NCBI GenBank assembly: GCA_017550165.1
Contig: JAFZQH010000020.1
Coordinates: forward strand, 100,938-164,937
Length of the DNA: 64,000 bases
Direction of reading: 5' to 3'
Source of the DNA: Lachnospiraceae bacterium
GTDB lineage: Bacteria; Bacillota; Clostridia; Lachnospirales; Lachnospiraceae
Shown: positions 1 through 9,460 of the stretch, in pieces
How the letters are laid out: the number at the start of each line of letters is the position of its first letter
How positions within the stretch are numbered: the first letter of the stretch is position 1
Notes under the pieces: model-generated
Database searches by the model: none
Told to the model about the DNA's origin: nothing
What the model saw: only the letters and a program-made list of their open reading frames with translations
Made by a program: the position numbers and the translations under genes

Positions 1-1549
1 CCCCGGATGCCAAGGTCTTTGGGAAATGTACCCCTACGCTTATTGTTCCTTTTTTATAAAGGGCGAATGTCGTGACCGGATCCGGCTCTCCGGCCGCCCG
101 GGCTTCAACCGTGACAGGATATATCCCATCAGTGAAGAAAGGCTTTTTATCCCCTATGCCTGCATTTTGGAAAAAGGATTCCTTAAAGCACAGTTCTGCC
201 GCGGAAAGTGTCGCCGTGAAATTCTCATCAAAGCCTTTCCTTAAAGGATTAGGTTCTCCGCAGACAGCGGTCACTTCAGCACCGTCTCCGATGGAAAGAG
301 TAGCCAGGTGGGCATTTTGGGGATAAGACACATTTTCCTCGGTGTCCTTCGAAAACTTTCCAACCACACAGCTTCCTCCTATACCGTTAGCTCCTGAATC
401 GGCGTAGGCATAGACTTTGGCATTATCCCTAATGACAACCTTCCCTTTAGGCTGTTCTTCCAAGTTCCAACCCCGGCCCAGCCCTATGCCGGCACCGCCT
501 GTTTTGCCCGTCACCTGATCTCTTTTTTCCCTTGTGCTCATGGAAACAACATGAGCCTCACCTCCTATGGTGACGTCGCAGTCGGCATTATCCGAATCAT
601 AATGATTCACGTTTGAAATGCCTCTTCCCGTTCCGATGCCGGCACCACCGCAGCTGCCAAGGGCTATTACATCGGCATTCCCTTCTATCACTATTGTCCC
701 GGAGGAAGCGCCCTGACCGCCTCCTATTCCGGCCGCAAATGTGTTCTCATAGCTTTCCGAATACAGGGTCTCCGGATTAATCTTATCAAACTTTTCAAAA
801 TCCATGTGCCATGAAGCAGCACGGACTTTCCCTCCGGATATGGTGATTCTGCCCCCCTTATAATAGCCTACCTTTGCAGCGAGTGCGGCGCCGCCCGTTG
901 TTCCGTATCCCGAACCGATACCGGCACCACCACCTGTTCCCAGGGCTGTAATATCTCCACCATAAATATTGATCTGTGAAGCCGAAGAATGATATCCGGA
1001 ACCGATACCGGCACCTGCATTCCCGCCTATGGCAATGATCCTGCCGGAATATATATTTATATTCCCCGCCGGCTTATTCCCCGTAGACGGAGAAATATAT
1101 CCAATCCCTCCGATACCTGCCCCGTACATGCCTCCGGTCACGGTAAGTCCGGCACCATCCATGCCGTAAATGTTCAGGGTGGATCCATCCTCTACCTCGA
1201 TACCTGCTGCCGATTCTTTCCCTGAATTTCCCTTCAGGACATTTGTCCCTTCAAAGACCAGGTTCACGGTTGCATTATTGCAAATCCTTATGGCAGATTT
1301 ATAATCCGTATTATCGTTATCATGGGTGATACCGCTGATCTTCACGGTTTTACTCTCATCGATCGTCAAGGTCCCTGCCCAATCATTATTCTGATCACGT
1401 GTAATATCCGCCACGGGGATCTGCGGCGCTGCATACACCGGCACATCCATAAGGGGCAGGAGACCCATGATCAAGGCAACCGTCATGGAAAAACCGGCTA
1501 TCCGCTTCCCTATATCCCTTATCTTCCCTTTCATCTTCTTCATCTTCAT
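1..1549 (-). CDS. Secreted Gly-rich repetitive surface protein, N-terminal part (runs off the window)
   Basis: The reading frame is open from an ATG at 1549 to the window edge (about 516 codons), so the C-terminus is missing. GGAGG lies 5 nt before the ATG; a second ATG at 1543 is also possible. The N-terminus is a signal peptide: a run of Lys/Met, then a hydrophobic stretch (FSMTVALIMGLLPL) and a VYAAPQ cleavage region. The mature part repeats short units of the form GGxxxAxGxGGGAGIGSGxG, alternating with beta-rich segments such as INIYGGDITALG and IVIEGNADVIALG. This pattern is typical of carbohydrate-binding/adhesin-like beta-helical surface proteins of Clostridia. The specific family, ligand and anchoring are unknown because the C-terminus is outside. 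It is transcribed divergently from the Na/Pi transporter. Confidence 0.75.
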   Translation of the reverse strand, partial: MKMKKMKGKIRDIGKRIAGFSMTVALIMGLLPLMDVPVYAAPQIPVADITRDQNNDWAGTLTIDESKTVKISGITHDNDNTDYKSAIRICNNATVNLVFEGTNVLKGNSGKESAAGIEVEDGSTLNIYGMDGAGLTVTGGMYGAGIGGIGYISPSTGNKPAGNINIYSGRIIAIGGNAGAGIGSGYHSSASQINIYGGDITALGTGGGAGIGSGYGTTGGAALAAKVGYYKGGRITISGGKVRAASWHMDFEKFDKINPETLYSESYENTFAAGIGGGQGASSGTIVIEGNADVIALGSCGGAGIGTGRGISNVNHYDSDNADCDVTIGGEAHVVSMSTREKRDQVTGKTGGAGIGLGRGWNLEEQPKGKVVIRDNAKVYAYADSGANGIGGSCVVGKFSKDTEENVSYPQNAHLATLSIGDGAEVTAVCGEPNPLRKGFDENFTATLSAAELCFKESFFQNAGIGDKKPFFTDGIYPVTVEARAAGEPDPVTTFALYKKGTISVGVHFPKTLASG

Positions 1550-1582
1550 ATACTCCTCCCATTAAGCATAAACTTTACTGGT

Positions 1583-1610
1583 ATTGTATCATATCATACC
1601 GATTTGGCAA
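1583..1610 (-). promoter_or_regulatory. Likely sigma-A promoter of the secreted repeat protein
   Basis: On the minus strand TTGCCA (1610-1605) and TACAAT (1588-1583) are 16 nt apart, about 35 nt before the start codon. Found by eye only. Confidence 0.45.
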
Positions 1611-1662
1611 TTATGTATAATTAATTTGTGACGGCGGTACCATTTATCTACTTGAAATCTAC

Positions 1663-1691
1663 TTGAATTTTAACGGGATAGGAATTAAACT
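1663..1691 (+). promoter_or_regulatory. Likely sigma-A promoter of the Na/Pi transporter
   Basis: TTGAAT (1663-1668) and TAAACT (1686-1691) are separated by 17 nt, 38 nt before the ATG at 1730. No PHO-box-like direct repeat was recognised. Found by eye only. Confidence 0.4.
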
Positions 1692-1729
1692 TGTTGTTGG
1701 GAGTGAAGGGAAGAGATTAGGAGATCATA

Positions 1730-3520
1730 ATGGACATTTTCAGTATTCTTGGTTTATTTGGCGGTCTTGCCATGTTCCTCTACGGAATGAAGCTTATGGG
1801 AGGCAGCCTGAAAGAGAGTTCATCCGGAGCCTTAAAGACCATCATGGAGGGCATGACCAACAGCCCCGTTAAAGCATTTGTGCTGGGTCTTTTAGTTACC
1901 GCCCTTATCCAATCATCCACTGCCACCATTGTTATCACATCAGGTCTTGTGGCTGCGGAGATCATCACTTTAAAACAGTCTCTGGGTATTATCATTGGTG
2001 CCAACGTCGGGACCACCATTACGGGACAGATCATCCGCCTCATGGATATCAATTCCTCATCCACAGCCTGGCTTCAACTCTTCAAGCCTGCTACCCTTGC
2101 ACCTATTGCACTTATCATCGGTATATTCTTTATAATGTTCTGCAACTTCAAGAATTCACGCCTTGCCGGTAATATTGCCATGGGCTTCGGTATCCTTTTC
2201 ACCGGTCTTATAGCCATGACCGACTCCGTTACGGGCTTAAGTGAGACCGGCGTATTCGATAATCTTTTCAGAAGTATCGGAAGCAATCCCTTCCTGGGTT
2301 ATCTGGTAGGTGCCGTTGTGGCTTTTATCCTCCAGAGTTCTTCCGCCACCATCGGCATCCTCCAGTCCTTCTCCATGACGGGAATGTTCACCTTCGGAGG
2401 GGTATATGCCATTATCGTAGGTGTATTCTTGGGCGACTGTGTAACTACAGCTATCGTATGCTCCATTGGCGCAAAGCCGGATTCCCGCCGGGTAGGTCTT
2501 GTAAATATAGTGTTTAACCTTTGTAAATCGGTTCTTGTATTTATCGGCGTTCTGCTGGCTCATCAGCTGGGTCTCCTGAACGCCATTTGGGATACTCCCA
2601 TTAACTCAGGAGGTATCGCCAACGCCAACACCGTATTTAATCTCGCCTGTGCCGTTATCCTCCTTCCCTTTATAGGTACATTTGAGAAATTAAGTCACAT
2701 AATGGTCAAGGATGATCCCCTTCCGGTGAGCAAATACGATGTCAAGCTTAAGGCCCTGGATCCCGTCTTCTTCAGTACACCGGCCCTTGCATTTAACAGC
2801 TGCTATGACGCCCTCCTTACCATGCTTGACTGTTCCATAACAAACGTCCGTAAGGGACTGGCCCTCCTTCGCAGGTATGATCAGGCGGATTATGATCATA
2901 TCAAGGAGGAAGAGAAGAGCATCGACCTCTTCGCCGACCGCATCAGTAATTATCTGGTCCAGTTATCCGGTAATATCCATGAAGACTACCACATCAAGCT
3001 TATGGATGAGTATTACAAGGTTATAGCCGAATTCGAGCGTCTGGGTGACCATGCGGACAACCTGGCTGAAGAATCATATGAGATATACCAAAAGAATCAT
3101 CCTCTTTCCGAGTATGCTTTGAAAGAGATTGACGTTGCAACGGAGATCCTCGACAAGATCATGGATTATTCCAGGCTGGCCTTTGAAAAGAGGGATGTGG
3201 AAGCAGCCAGGCATATAGAGCCTCTTGAAGAGGTGGTTGACGACCTGGTATATGCCATGAAGGAAAACCATATCCTGCGTCTTCGCGGCGGTCAGTGCCA
3301 CATTTTGGTAGATAACAACTTCTTAAATGTATTAAGCAATATAGAGCGTATATCAGATGTATGTTCCAATATCGGAATAGCCGTAGTTGCCCGTGTTGAG
3401 CCGGAGCTTGCCCAGGAAGCCCACAAATACATCTCCCGCCTTCACCAGGGAAAGGATGAGACCTTTAACAAAGAGTATCATGAAGCCCATGATTACTTTT
3501 TCAGCAAACTTGAAAATTAA
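1730..3520 (+). CDS. Na/Pi cotransporter family protein with C-terminal PhoU-like domain
   Basis: This 596-residue protein imports phosphate with sodium across the cytoplasmic membrane. Residues about 1-330 are hydrophobic and hold the duplicated NptA/SLC34 signature: QSSTATIVITSGL near residue 60 and LQSSSATIGILQSF near 200. Residues about 350-560 are soluble, helical and acidic and match the PhoU-like domain usual in Firmicutes members. The length is normal for this two-domain form. AGGAG lies 8 nt before the ATG. It stands alone between a divergent secreted protein and a convergent protease, with a terminator just after the stop. The family is certain by motif; phosphate as substrate is inferred from the family. 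Confidence 0.92.
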   Translation: MDIFSILGLFGGLAMFLYGMKLMGGSLKESSSGALKTIMEGMTNSPVKAFVLGLLVTALIQSSTATIVITSGLVAAEIITLKQSLGIIIGANVGTTITGQIIRLMDINSSSTAWLQLFKPATLAPIALIIGIFFIMFCNFKNSRLAGNIAMGFGILFTGLIAMTDSVTGLSETGVFDNLFRSIGSNPFLGYLVGAVVAFILQSSSATIGILQSFSMTGMFTFGGVYAIIVGVFLGDCVTTAIVCSIGAKPDSRRVGLVNIVFNLCKSVLVFIGVLLAHQLGLLNAIWDTPINSGGIANANTVFNLACAVILLPFIGTFEKLSHIMVKDDPLPVSKYDVKLKALDPVFFSTPALAFNSCYDALLTMLDCSITNVRKGLALLRRYDQADYDHIKEEEKSIDLFADRISNYLVQLSGNIHEDYHIKLMDEYYKVIAEFERLGDHADNLAEESYEIYQKNHPLSEYALKEIDVATEILDKIMDYSRLAFEKRDVEAARHIEPLEEVVDDLVYAMKENHILRLRGGQCHILVDNNFLNVLSNIERISDVCSNIGIAVVARVEPELAQEAHKYISRLHQGKDETFNKEYHEAHDYFFSKLEN

Positions 3521-3547
3521 GACATTGTTAAATCTTTATTATACAAA

Positions 3548-3585
3548 CAGGCGGAACTGCCAATGCGACAGTTCCGCCTGTTTTC
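3548..3585. terminator. Bidirectional intrinsic terminator between the Na/Pi transporter and htrA
   Basis: An 11-bp perfect stem (3548-3558 with 3570-3580) with an 11-nt loop is followed by TTTTCTTT on the plus strand and a shorter T-rich run on the minus strand. It serves the two convergent genes. Confidence 0.85.
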
Positions 3586-3603
3586 TTTATACTTAAAGGG
3601 GAG

Positions 3604-5106
3604 TTAGAAGGTAACCTTGGTTGATTCTTTGGAATAGCTTCCGTTCTTGGATCTGTAAAATTCCACGGTAATGGTATCACCCTCCTTATGGCTCTTGCAG
3701 ATCTCCTGTATTTCCTGAACAGTGGTAATGTCCTTGCCGTCTATCCTGAATATTATGTCTTCTTCCTTAAGGCCCGCTTTTGACGCCGGGCCGCCTGATT
3801 CCACCTTGGATATATAGGCACCCATGGGGATGTTGTATCTTATCTTTTCCTCATTCCCTATGTTAACACCCGATATACCCAGTTTTACTCCTGAATTTCC
3901 TTCGGATTCTTCATCACCGGAAGAGTTCCCGGTAGCTACCGGCTCACCGTTAATTGCCTCCTGGATAACAGGCAGTGCGCTCTCAAGAGGAATTGCATAA
4001 CACATGCTCTCTGCGTAATTGGCAATGGCCTTGGCGTTACTGATACCCACCACTTCGCCTTTTGCATTGAGAAGTGCTCCTCCGCTGTTGCCCAGATTAA
4101 TGGCTGCATCTGTCTGAAGCACTCTGTAGGTTTCTCCGTCATCGTTGGTCATGGTCCTCTCCAGAGCACTGATAACTCCGGTGGTGACAGACTGACCATA
4201 TCCCAGGGCGTTACCTACGACGATGGCGGTCTCTCCTACCTTCAGCTTTGTAGAATCACCCAGTTTGGAGATACGGATGGAACTCAATGTGGATTCCTTC
4301 ATATCCGCAATGTTAACGGCTATGACTGCCATATCCGTTGCTCTGTCAGTGGCTTTAACTACAGCCTCAACACCCTCACCATCGCAGAAACCTACCGTAA
4401 GCTTGGTAGCCCCATCAATAACATGGTAATTGGTAGCAACCAGCACTTCCTTATCACTCTGATGAACTATAAATCCCGAGCCAAGGCTGGTGCTTTGCTG
4501 CTGGCCTCTGCGGCCGAACCAGTCTCTGTACTCCGTAACACTGGCGTTGGTGATCGATACCACTGAAGGCATGATGGCATCTACGACGGCTGATACATCA
4601 ACAGCAGTGATCTCCGCTGATGAGGCATCAACGTTGGTTCCGTTGGACTGAGGAAGATCAACAGGTGTAACCGCTGTGGTAACCGCGTTCGCGGCTTTGT
4701 TCCTGGATGCGAACCAGTTGGTCGCCTGGGTTATGCCTGTAAAAACGCCTCCCGAGATAAGGCCAAACACCAGGGCATAGGCAACAACCTTGCCGAATCC
4801 CGACTTCTTCCCGGGAGTATTATTGCTTCCCGTACTTCCTGATCCACCGGTACTTCCGGTAGTGTATCCGGTGCTTCCGGTACTGTATCCGCCGCTTCTG
4901 TATCCTCCGGTGGTGCTGCCTCCGTTACTGTAGCCCCCGGTCCTGTAGCCGCCTCCGCCGCCATAACCGGTACCGCTTCCGTAACTGCTTCCGCTTCCGT
5001 AGCTGCTTCCGCTTCCGTAACTGCCTCCGCTTCCGTAACTGCTTCCGCTTCCGTAACTGCTTCCGCTTCCGTAACTGCTTCCTGAGTTATAATTATTTGA
5101 ATCCAT
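3604..5106 (-). CDS. htrA: Membrane-anchored HtrA/DegP-type serine protease with PDZ domain
   Basis: This is an envelope quality-control serine endoprotease. Residues about 5-95 are an unusual low-complexity tail with six GSSYGS-like units and then GGYxxGG units. One membrane segment follows (VVAYALVFGLISGGVF, about 108-125). The trypsin-like domain has the full triad: His in TNYHVIDG, Asp in ATDMAVIAV, Ser in LGNSGGALL. A single PDZ domain (GAYISKVESGGPASKAGL) ends the protein. By topology the repeat tail is cytoplasmic and the protease is outside. Two in-frame ATGs exist. The second (5106) has GAGGTG 10 nt upstream, while the first (5115) is only 1 nt from it, so 5106 is preferred. Homologues usually lack such a tail. 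It is transcribed alone. Confidence 0.9.
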   Translation of the reverse strand: MDSNNYNSGSSYGSGSSYGSGSSYGSGGSYGSGSSYGSGSSYGSGTGYGGGGGYRTGGYSNGGSTTGGYRSGGYSTGSTGYTTGSTGGSGSTGSNNTPGKKSGFGKVVAYALVFGLISGGVFTGITQATNWFASRNKAANAVTTAVTPVDLPQSNGTNVDASSAEITAVDVSAVVDAIMPSVVSITNASVTEYRDWFGRRGQQQSTSLGSGFIVHQSDKEVLVATNYHVIDGATKLTVGFCDGEGVEAVVKATDRATDMAVIAVNIADMKESTLSSIRISKLGDSTKLKVGETAIVVGNALGYGQSVTTGVISALERTMTNDDGETYRVLQTDAAINLGNSGGALLNAKGEVVGISNAKAIANYAESMCYAIPLESALPVIQEAINGEPVATGNSSGDEESEGNSGVKLGISGVNIGNEEKIRYNIPMGAYISKVESGGPASKAGLKEEDIIFRIDGKDITTVQEIQEICKSHKEGDTITVEFYRSKNGSYSKESTKVTF

Positions 5107-5221
5107 AAGATCCATTCACCTCATTTCATTTAATATCTTAACCTGCTTTCTGATAACAAGTATATTTTTAAAATGTGTCCATCCTGTGACCAAAGAGTGT
5201 AACATTTGTTAAAAAGATCCG

Positions 5222-5249
5222 AAAAAAAGAACTGCCCACAGGGCAGTTC
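5222..5249 (-). terminator. Intrinsic terminator after glmS
   Basis: On the minus strand GAACTGCCC-TGT-GGGCAGTTC is followed by TTTTTTT, starting 23 nt after the glmS stop. It ends the long minus-strand gene series that begins near 23.7 kb. Confidence 0.9.
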
Positions 5250-5271
5250 GGGGTTTAATGCATTATAAAGT

Positions 5272-7098
5272 TTACTCTACAGTAACAGATTTGGCCAGGT
5301 TCCTGGGCTTATCCACATCATATCCCTTGCCGACGGATACATAATATGCAAAAAGCTGCAGGGGAATGATGGCCAGGGAATTGGTGAAGTACTTGTTGGT
5401 CTGGGGAATATAGATATTGTAATCGGAAGACTTCTCTATATCCGTGTTACCCTCATTTGTTACGGAAAGCACAAATGCTCCCCTGGTCTTAACCTCTACT
5501 ATGTTACTGATGGTCTTCTTATACAGATCCTCCTGTGTGAGGACAGCTGCTACCAGGGTACCATCCTCTATAAGGGATATGGTCCCGTGCTTTAACTCTC
5601 CCGCCGCGTAAGCCTCGGAATGGATATATGATATCTCTTTAAGCTTTAAGGAAGCCTCCAGGGAGATGGCATAATCTATTCCTCTTCCTATAAAGAATAC
5701 ATCCTTGGCGGCTGCGTATCTGGTGGCAAAATGCTGGATCTTCTCACGGTTGTTGAGCAGCATCTCTATCTGCTCCGGAAGCTTCCGGAGGTCTTTAAGA
5801 TAAAGATCAAAGTCCTTATCTGATATCTGTCCCCTTACCATCCCGAACTTCAGGGCGATCATATAGTGAGCGATAAGCTGTGCACTGTATGCCTTGGTAG
5901 TGGCAACGGCTATCTCCGGTCCCGCCAGAGTGTAGACTACTGAATCTGCATCTCTGGCAATGGAACTTCCGATGGCATTAACGATTCCCAGAGTCCGGAT
6001 CCCGCGTCGCTTGGCCTCCTCCAAAGCGGCTTTTGAATCAGCTGTCTCACCCGACTGGCTTACAATGATCACAATAGAATCCTTATCCAGGATGGGATCC
6101 CTGTATCTGAATTCGGAGGCCAGGTCTACTTCCACGGGGATCCTTGCCATCCCTTCATATACATACTTTGCCGTCACCCCTGTATGATAAGCGCTTCCGC
6201 AGGCCACAATGTAGATCTTGCTTATCTTTTTGATCTCATCATCACTCATTTTCACATCGGGAATGACTATCTTGCCGTCTTCTAAAAAGCTTTCCAGAGT
6301 ATCTCTGACGACGACAGGCTGTTCAAACATCTCCTTAAGCATAAAATGCTCATATCCGCCCTTATCTGCGGCATTGACATCCCACTCTATCTTGGTGAAT
6401 TCCTTATCTATCCGGTCCTCATCAATGGTGCAAAACTCAATGTCATCCCGGGACAGGATAGCGATCTCTCCGTTAAGTATAAAGCACACATCCCTGGTAT
6501 ATTTGAGAACAGCCGGAACATCTGATGCAATAAGATTGCCGTCGGAACCCTTGCCCACTATAAGAGGACTGTCCTTGCGCACTGCATACAACTTATCAGG
6601 ATGATCCTTGAAAATGATACCCAGGGCATAGGCGCCCTCAGCCCGGTGCATAACCTTGCGGATAGCCTCCAGCGGGTCTCCTTTATAATAATAATCCAGC
6701 ATATGTGCGATCACTTCTGTATCGGTTTCGGATATAAACTTATATCCTTTATCCATAAGACGGGTCTTCAGGTGCATGTAATTCTCTATGATACCGTTAT
6801 GGACTATGACTATGGATCTGCTTTCATTAAACTGAGGATGTGAATTAACATCATTGGGTTCTCCGTGGGTGGCCCATCTGGTATGACCAATCCCGACATG
6901 CCCGGGAAGGGTCTCACCGTCATGGGTAAGCTCGCATAAAACCTGAAGTCTTCCCTTTGACTTGACTATATTGATCTCCTTACCGTCGTAGACAGCTATG
7001 CCGGCAGAATCATATCCCCTGTATTCAAGCTTGGTAAGGCCGTCCAAAAGAACCGGCGCCGCCTGTCTCAATCCGATATATCCGACTATTCCGCACAT
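5272..7098 (-). CDS. glmS: Glutamine--fructose-6-phosphate aminotransferase (isomerizing)
   Basis: GlmS makes glucosamine-6-phosphate from fructose-6-phosphate and glutamine, the entry step to UDP-GlcNAc for peptidoglycan. The 608-residue protein begins MCGIVGYIG, with Cys2 as the class II amidotransferase nucleophile. The glutaminase domain shows HTRWATHG and SHPQF. Two SIS sugar-binding domains follow (IVACGSAYHTG; SQSGETADSKAAL; VFFIGRG). It ends DKPRNLAKSVTVE, the normal C-terminus. It lies 14 nt after a glycosyltransferase gene, so there is no room for a glmS ribozyme leader directly upstream. Expression probably depends on read-through from the operon. RBS: GGAGAG before the ATG. Confidence 0.98.
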   Translation of the reverse strand: MCGIVGYIGLRQAAPVLLDGLTKLEYRGYDSAGIAVYDGKEINIVKSKGRLQVLCELTHDGETLPGHVGIGHTRWATHGEPNDVNSHPQFNESRSIVIVHNGIIENYMHLKTRLMDKGYKFISETDTEVIAHMLDYYYKGDPLEAIRKVMHRAEGAYALGIIFKDHPDKLYAVRKDSPLIVGKGSDGNLIASDVPAVLKYTRDVCFILNGEIAILSRDDIEFCTIDEDRIDKEFTKIEWDVNAADKGGYEHFMLKEMFEQPVVVRDTLESFLEDGKIVIPDVKMSDDEIKKISKIYIVACGSAYHTGVTAKYVYEGMARIPVEVDLASEFRYRDPILDKDSIVIIVSQSGETADSKAALEEAKRRGIRTLGIVNAIGSSIARDADSVVYTLAGPEIAVATTKAYSAQLIAHYMIALKFGMVRGQISDKDFDLYLKDLRKLPEQIEMLLNNREKIQHFATRYAAAKDVFFIGRGIDYAISLEASLKLKEISYIHSEAYAAGELKHGTISLIEDGTLVAAVLTQEDLYKKTISNIVEVKTRGAFVLSVTNEGNTDIEKSSDYNIYIPQTNKYFTNSLAIIPLQLFAYYVSVGKGYDVDKPRNLAKSVTVE

Positions 7099-7112
7099 AA
7101 TACTCTCCTTTA

Positions 7113-8021
7113 TTACTTAAACTGCTCGGGATGGAAACTCATTAATGATCTTAAGGCCTTCGGAAGGGCATCGAAGGAGCTGCCAAACAGATACCCCAAA
7201 TACTTAGCGCCTTTATAGAAAACATCATATCCCATCCACAGATATTCTTTATAATCCAGAAGATAAAGTTCTCCCTTCAGACCCAGTCTTGCCTCTCCGT
7301 TCCTGTCAAGACCGTAACCGTATCTTTTAAGAGCCTTCTTCTGAAAAACACCTATATCAAAATACCTCTTGAACTGTCCAAGGGGTGAATAATTATTTGA
7401 AGAAACCACAACCGAATCACCACAGTAGGCAACTGACTCTCCCATCTCCAGCAATTCCAGAGCCAGAAGAAGGTCTTCACTGTAAAAGGATTCGTCATAA
7501 CCCTCAGCTTTATTAAATACACTTTTAATATATGCCGCGCAATCATATCCCAGGGGGCTAAGCCTCCGTCCGTTGTCTTTGGTATCCGGGCTTATAACAA
7601 ATGATTCTCTGGGATAATAGTATATCAGTTCATATCTCTCCGGCTCATTACACTCACTTCTTGCCAGGCTCCTTGCAAATGACGCTGAAATTCCATCACC
7701 ATTTAACAAGGGCTTGGTCAGCCTTTCCAGGGTATATTTATTATAGGCCTTGGACTCCGGGTTTATAAACACAAGAATATCCCCATCGGAGAAGGATGCG
7801 CCGTAATTCTTCAGTTCACTTACAGCTCTGTTTTGTCCCAGGTAGCAATGAACTTCCATCTTGTCTGAAATACATTCTACATCTCCTGACTCTTCGAAGC
7901 AAACTATAATGATCTTTCTTACAGCGATCGTCTGCTTAAGCAGCCTCTTAATGCAATTGTAAAACAATGTGTCGGGTCGTGACACCGTGATTATCACATC
8001 TACCCGGGGATCATTCTTCAT
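7113..8021 (-). CDS. Glycosyltransferase family 2-like protein
   Basis: A 302-residue GT-A-fold glycosyltransferase. The N-terminus has the family 2 nucleotide-binding strand (VDVIITVSRPDTLFYNC), and GDILVFINPESKAY occupies the place of the usual DxD segment. There is no export signal, so it acts on the cytoplasmic face. The frame is open to an earlier ATG at 8054 that overlaps the upstream gene, but AGGAA lies 5 nt before the ATG at 8021, so 8021 is preferred. It sits between the priming sugar-phosphate transferase and glmS, which suggests extension of a lipid-linked saccharide. The donor and acceptor cannot be predicted. Sequence is divergent and the metal-binding motif is weak, so activity is not certain. 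Confidence 0.8.
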   Translation of the reverse strand: MKNDPRVDVIITVSRPDTLFYNCIKRLLKQTIAVRKIIIVCFEESGDVECISDKMEVHCYLGQNRAVSELKNYGASFSDGDILVFINPESKAYNKYTLERLTKPLLNGDGISASFARSLARSECNEPERYELIYYYPRESFVISPDTKDNGRRLSPLGYDCAAYIKSVFNKAEGYDESFYSEDLLLALELLEMGESVAYCGDSVVVSSNNYSPLGQFKRYFDIGVFQKKALKRYGYGLDRNGEARLGLKGELYLLDYKEYLWMGYDVFYKGAKYLGYLFGSSFDALPKALRSLMSFHPEQFK

Positions 8022-8043
8022 ACAGTTCCTGCCCTTCTTTCGA

Positions 8044-9447
8044 TCAATATGCATTCTTATTGATAAATCCTTTAAAAATGGTTAAAAACAATATTTTAAA
8101 ATCAAGGCCTATAGTCCAGTTCTCAATATAATACAGATCGTAATCTATCCTCTTCCTTATGGATGTGTTGCCCCTGTACCCGTTGATCTGAGCCCATCCC
8201 GTCATACCCGGGCGCACCTGGTGCTTGATCATATATCTGGGGATCTCATCCTTGAACTGCTCAACAAACCGGGGTCTTTCCGGTCTGGGGCCTACCAGGC
8301 TCATATCTCCCTTAAAGACGTTAAAAAGCTGTGGCAGTTCATCTATACTGGTTTTACGGATAAACCTCCCCACATTGGTGATCCTGGGGTCATTCTTAAC
8401 GGTCCACCCCTTTTCCTCTTCTGCGGACGTCTGCTCCTCCATTGACCTGAACTTGTACATGTTAAAGGGACGATTATGCCTGCCTACCCTCTCCTGCTTA
8501 AAAATCAGAGGACCCTTGGAGGTAGTCTTTATGGCAATGGCCGTTACCAGCATAACCGGCGAGAAGAGCACAATGCAGACCAGGGAACCCACAATATCCG
8601 TGGTCCGCTTGATCACCTGATTAAAGGTATTGGTAAGGGGAACATACCTAATATTGACCACGGGAAGCCCCAGCACATCCTCCGTATAGGGTCTTGTGGG
8701 GATGATGTTATTATAATCAGGAATAAATTTTGTATGCACTCCCGACTTCTCACACATTCCCACAATACGTTCGAGATCACCGTATTTGTCGATACTGAGG
8801 GTAATGGCTATCTCATCCAGATTGGCATTGGGAAGGATATATGGGAGATTATCTATCTTCCCCAATATCTTGACGCCCTTATAGACAGTTCCTCTCTCTA
8901 TGTCATCATCCAGGACACCCCTGATGATATAACCCCATTCGGGATTGGCAATGATCCTGCTGATATACTCTTCAGCAGACCTGCTGTATCCCACCAGAAG
9001 TATATATTTCTGATTATATCCCATTTGGCGCGCTTTGCGAAGTGCCGTTCTTATGATATTACGGACCAGCACATCCACAAACATGTTCATAAAATAAAAG
9101 ATGAAGATCATCTGCCTGGAAAAATCGGGCTGATTGATCATATAAAGTATGAAGATGAAAAGGAAGGTGCCGGTAGTATTGGCTTTAAACAGATTAGCAG
9201 CCTCAACTCTCCTTCCCTGAACTCTCTTAGGTGTATACAGGTTAAAGGCATGGTACAATATGAGAAAACCCGGAACTATAAAGATCAACGGGAAAAAATA
9301 GTACTCATCAGAAAGCCACGCCTCCCCCACAGGAAGAAGACCGCTTTTAAACTTTAAAAACCACGCTGAATAATAGGAGCCCGCTACAATGAGACCGTCT
9401 ATTACCACATGCATCCTGTTAAAGTACTTCTGGTTATCCTTTATCAA
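8044..9447 (-). CDS. Polyprenyl-phosphate sugar-1-phosphate transferase (exopolysaccharide priming)
   Basis: This integral membrane enzyme transfers a hexose-1-phosphate from a nucleotide sugar to undecaprenyl phosphate, the first step of exopolysaccharide or capsule synthesis. The 467-residue protein has about four N-terminal membrane helices (residues 10-120) and a Rossmann-like middle (ILLVGYSRSAEEYISRII). One more helix (about 285) precedes the bacterial sugar transferase domain with KRTTDIVGS, FKQERVGRHNRPFNMYKFRSM, DELPQLFNVFKGDMSLVGPRPE and the C-terminal YYIENWTIGLDFKI. All are hallmarks of the WbaP/CpsE family. It lies within a glycosyltransferase series with rfbD. No flippase or polymerase (wzx/wzy) is in the window. 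The sugar specificity is unknown. Confidence 0.93.
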   Translation of the reverse strand: MIKDNQKYFNRMHVVIDGLIVAGSYYSAWFLKFKSGLLPVGEAWLSDEYYFFPLIFIVPGFLILYHAFNLYTPKRVQGRRVEAANLFKANTTGTFLFIFILYMINQPDFSRQMIFIFYFMNMFVDVLVRNIIRTALRKARQMGYNQKYILLVGYSRSAEEYISRIIANPEWGYIIRGVLDDDIERGTVYKGVKILGKIDNLPYILPNANLDEIAITLSIDKYGDLERIVGMCEKSGVHTKFIPDYNNIIPTRPYTEDVLGLPVVNIRYVPLTNTFNQVIKRTTDIVGSLVCIVLFSPVMLVTAIAIKTTSKGPLIFKQERVGRHNRPFNMYKFRSMEEQTSAEEEKGWTVKNDPRITNVGRFIRKTSIDELPQLFNVFKGDMSLVGPRPERPRFVEQFKDEIPRYMIKHQVRPGMTGWAQINGYRGNTSIRKRIDYDLYYIENWTIGLDFKILFLTIFKGFINKNAY

Positions 9448-9460
9448 GACAAAACAACCT

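Noticed and set aside
7099..7112. glmS ribozyme or riboswitch before glmS
   Set aside because: The gap is only 14 nt and the upstream sequence is coding.
8476..9357. 293-codon plus-strand open frame opposite the priming transferase
   Set aside because: Antisense shadow of a gene with strong family motifs.
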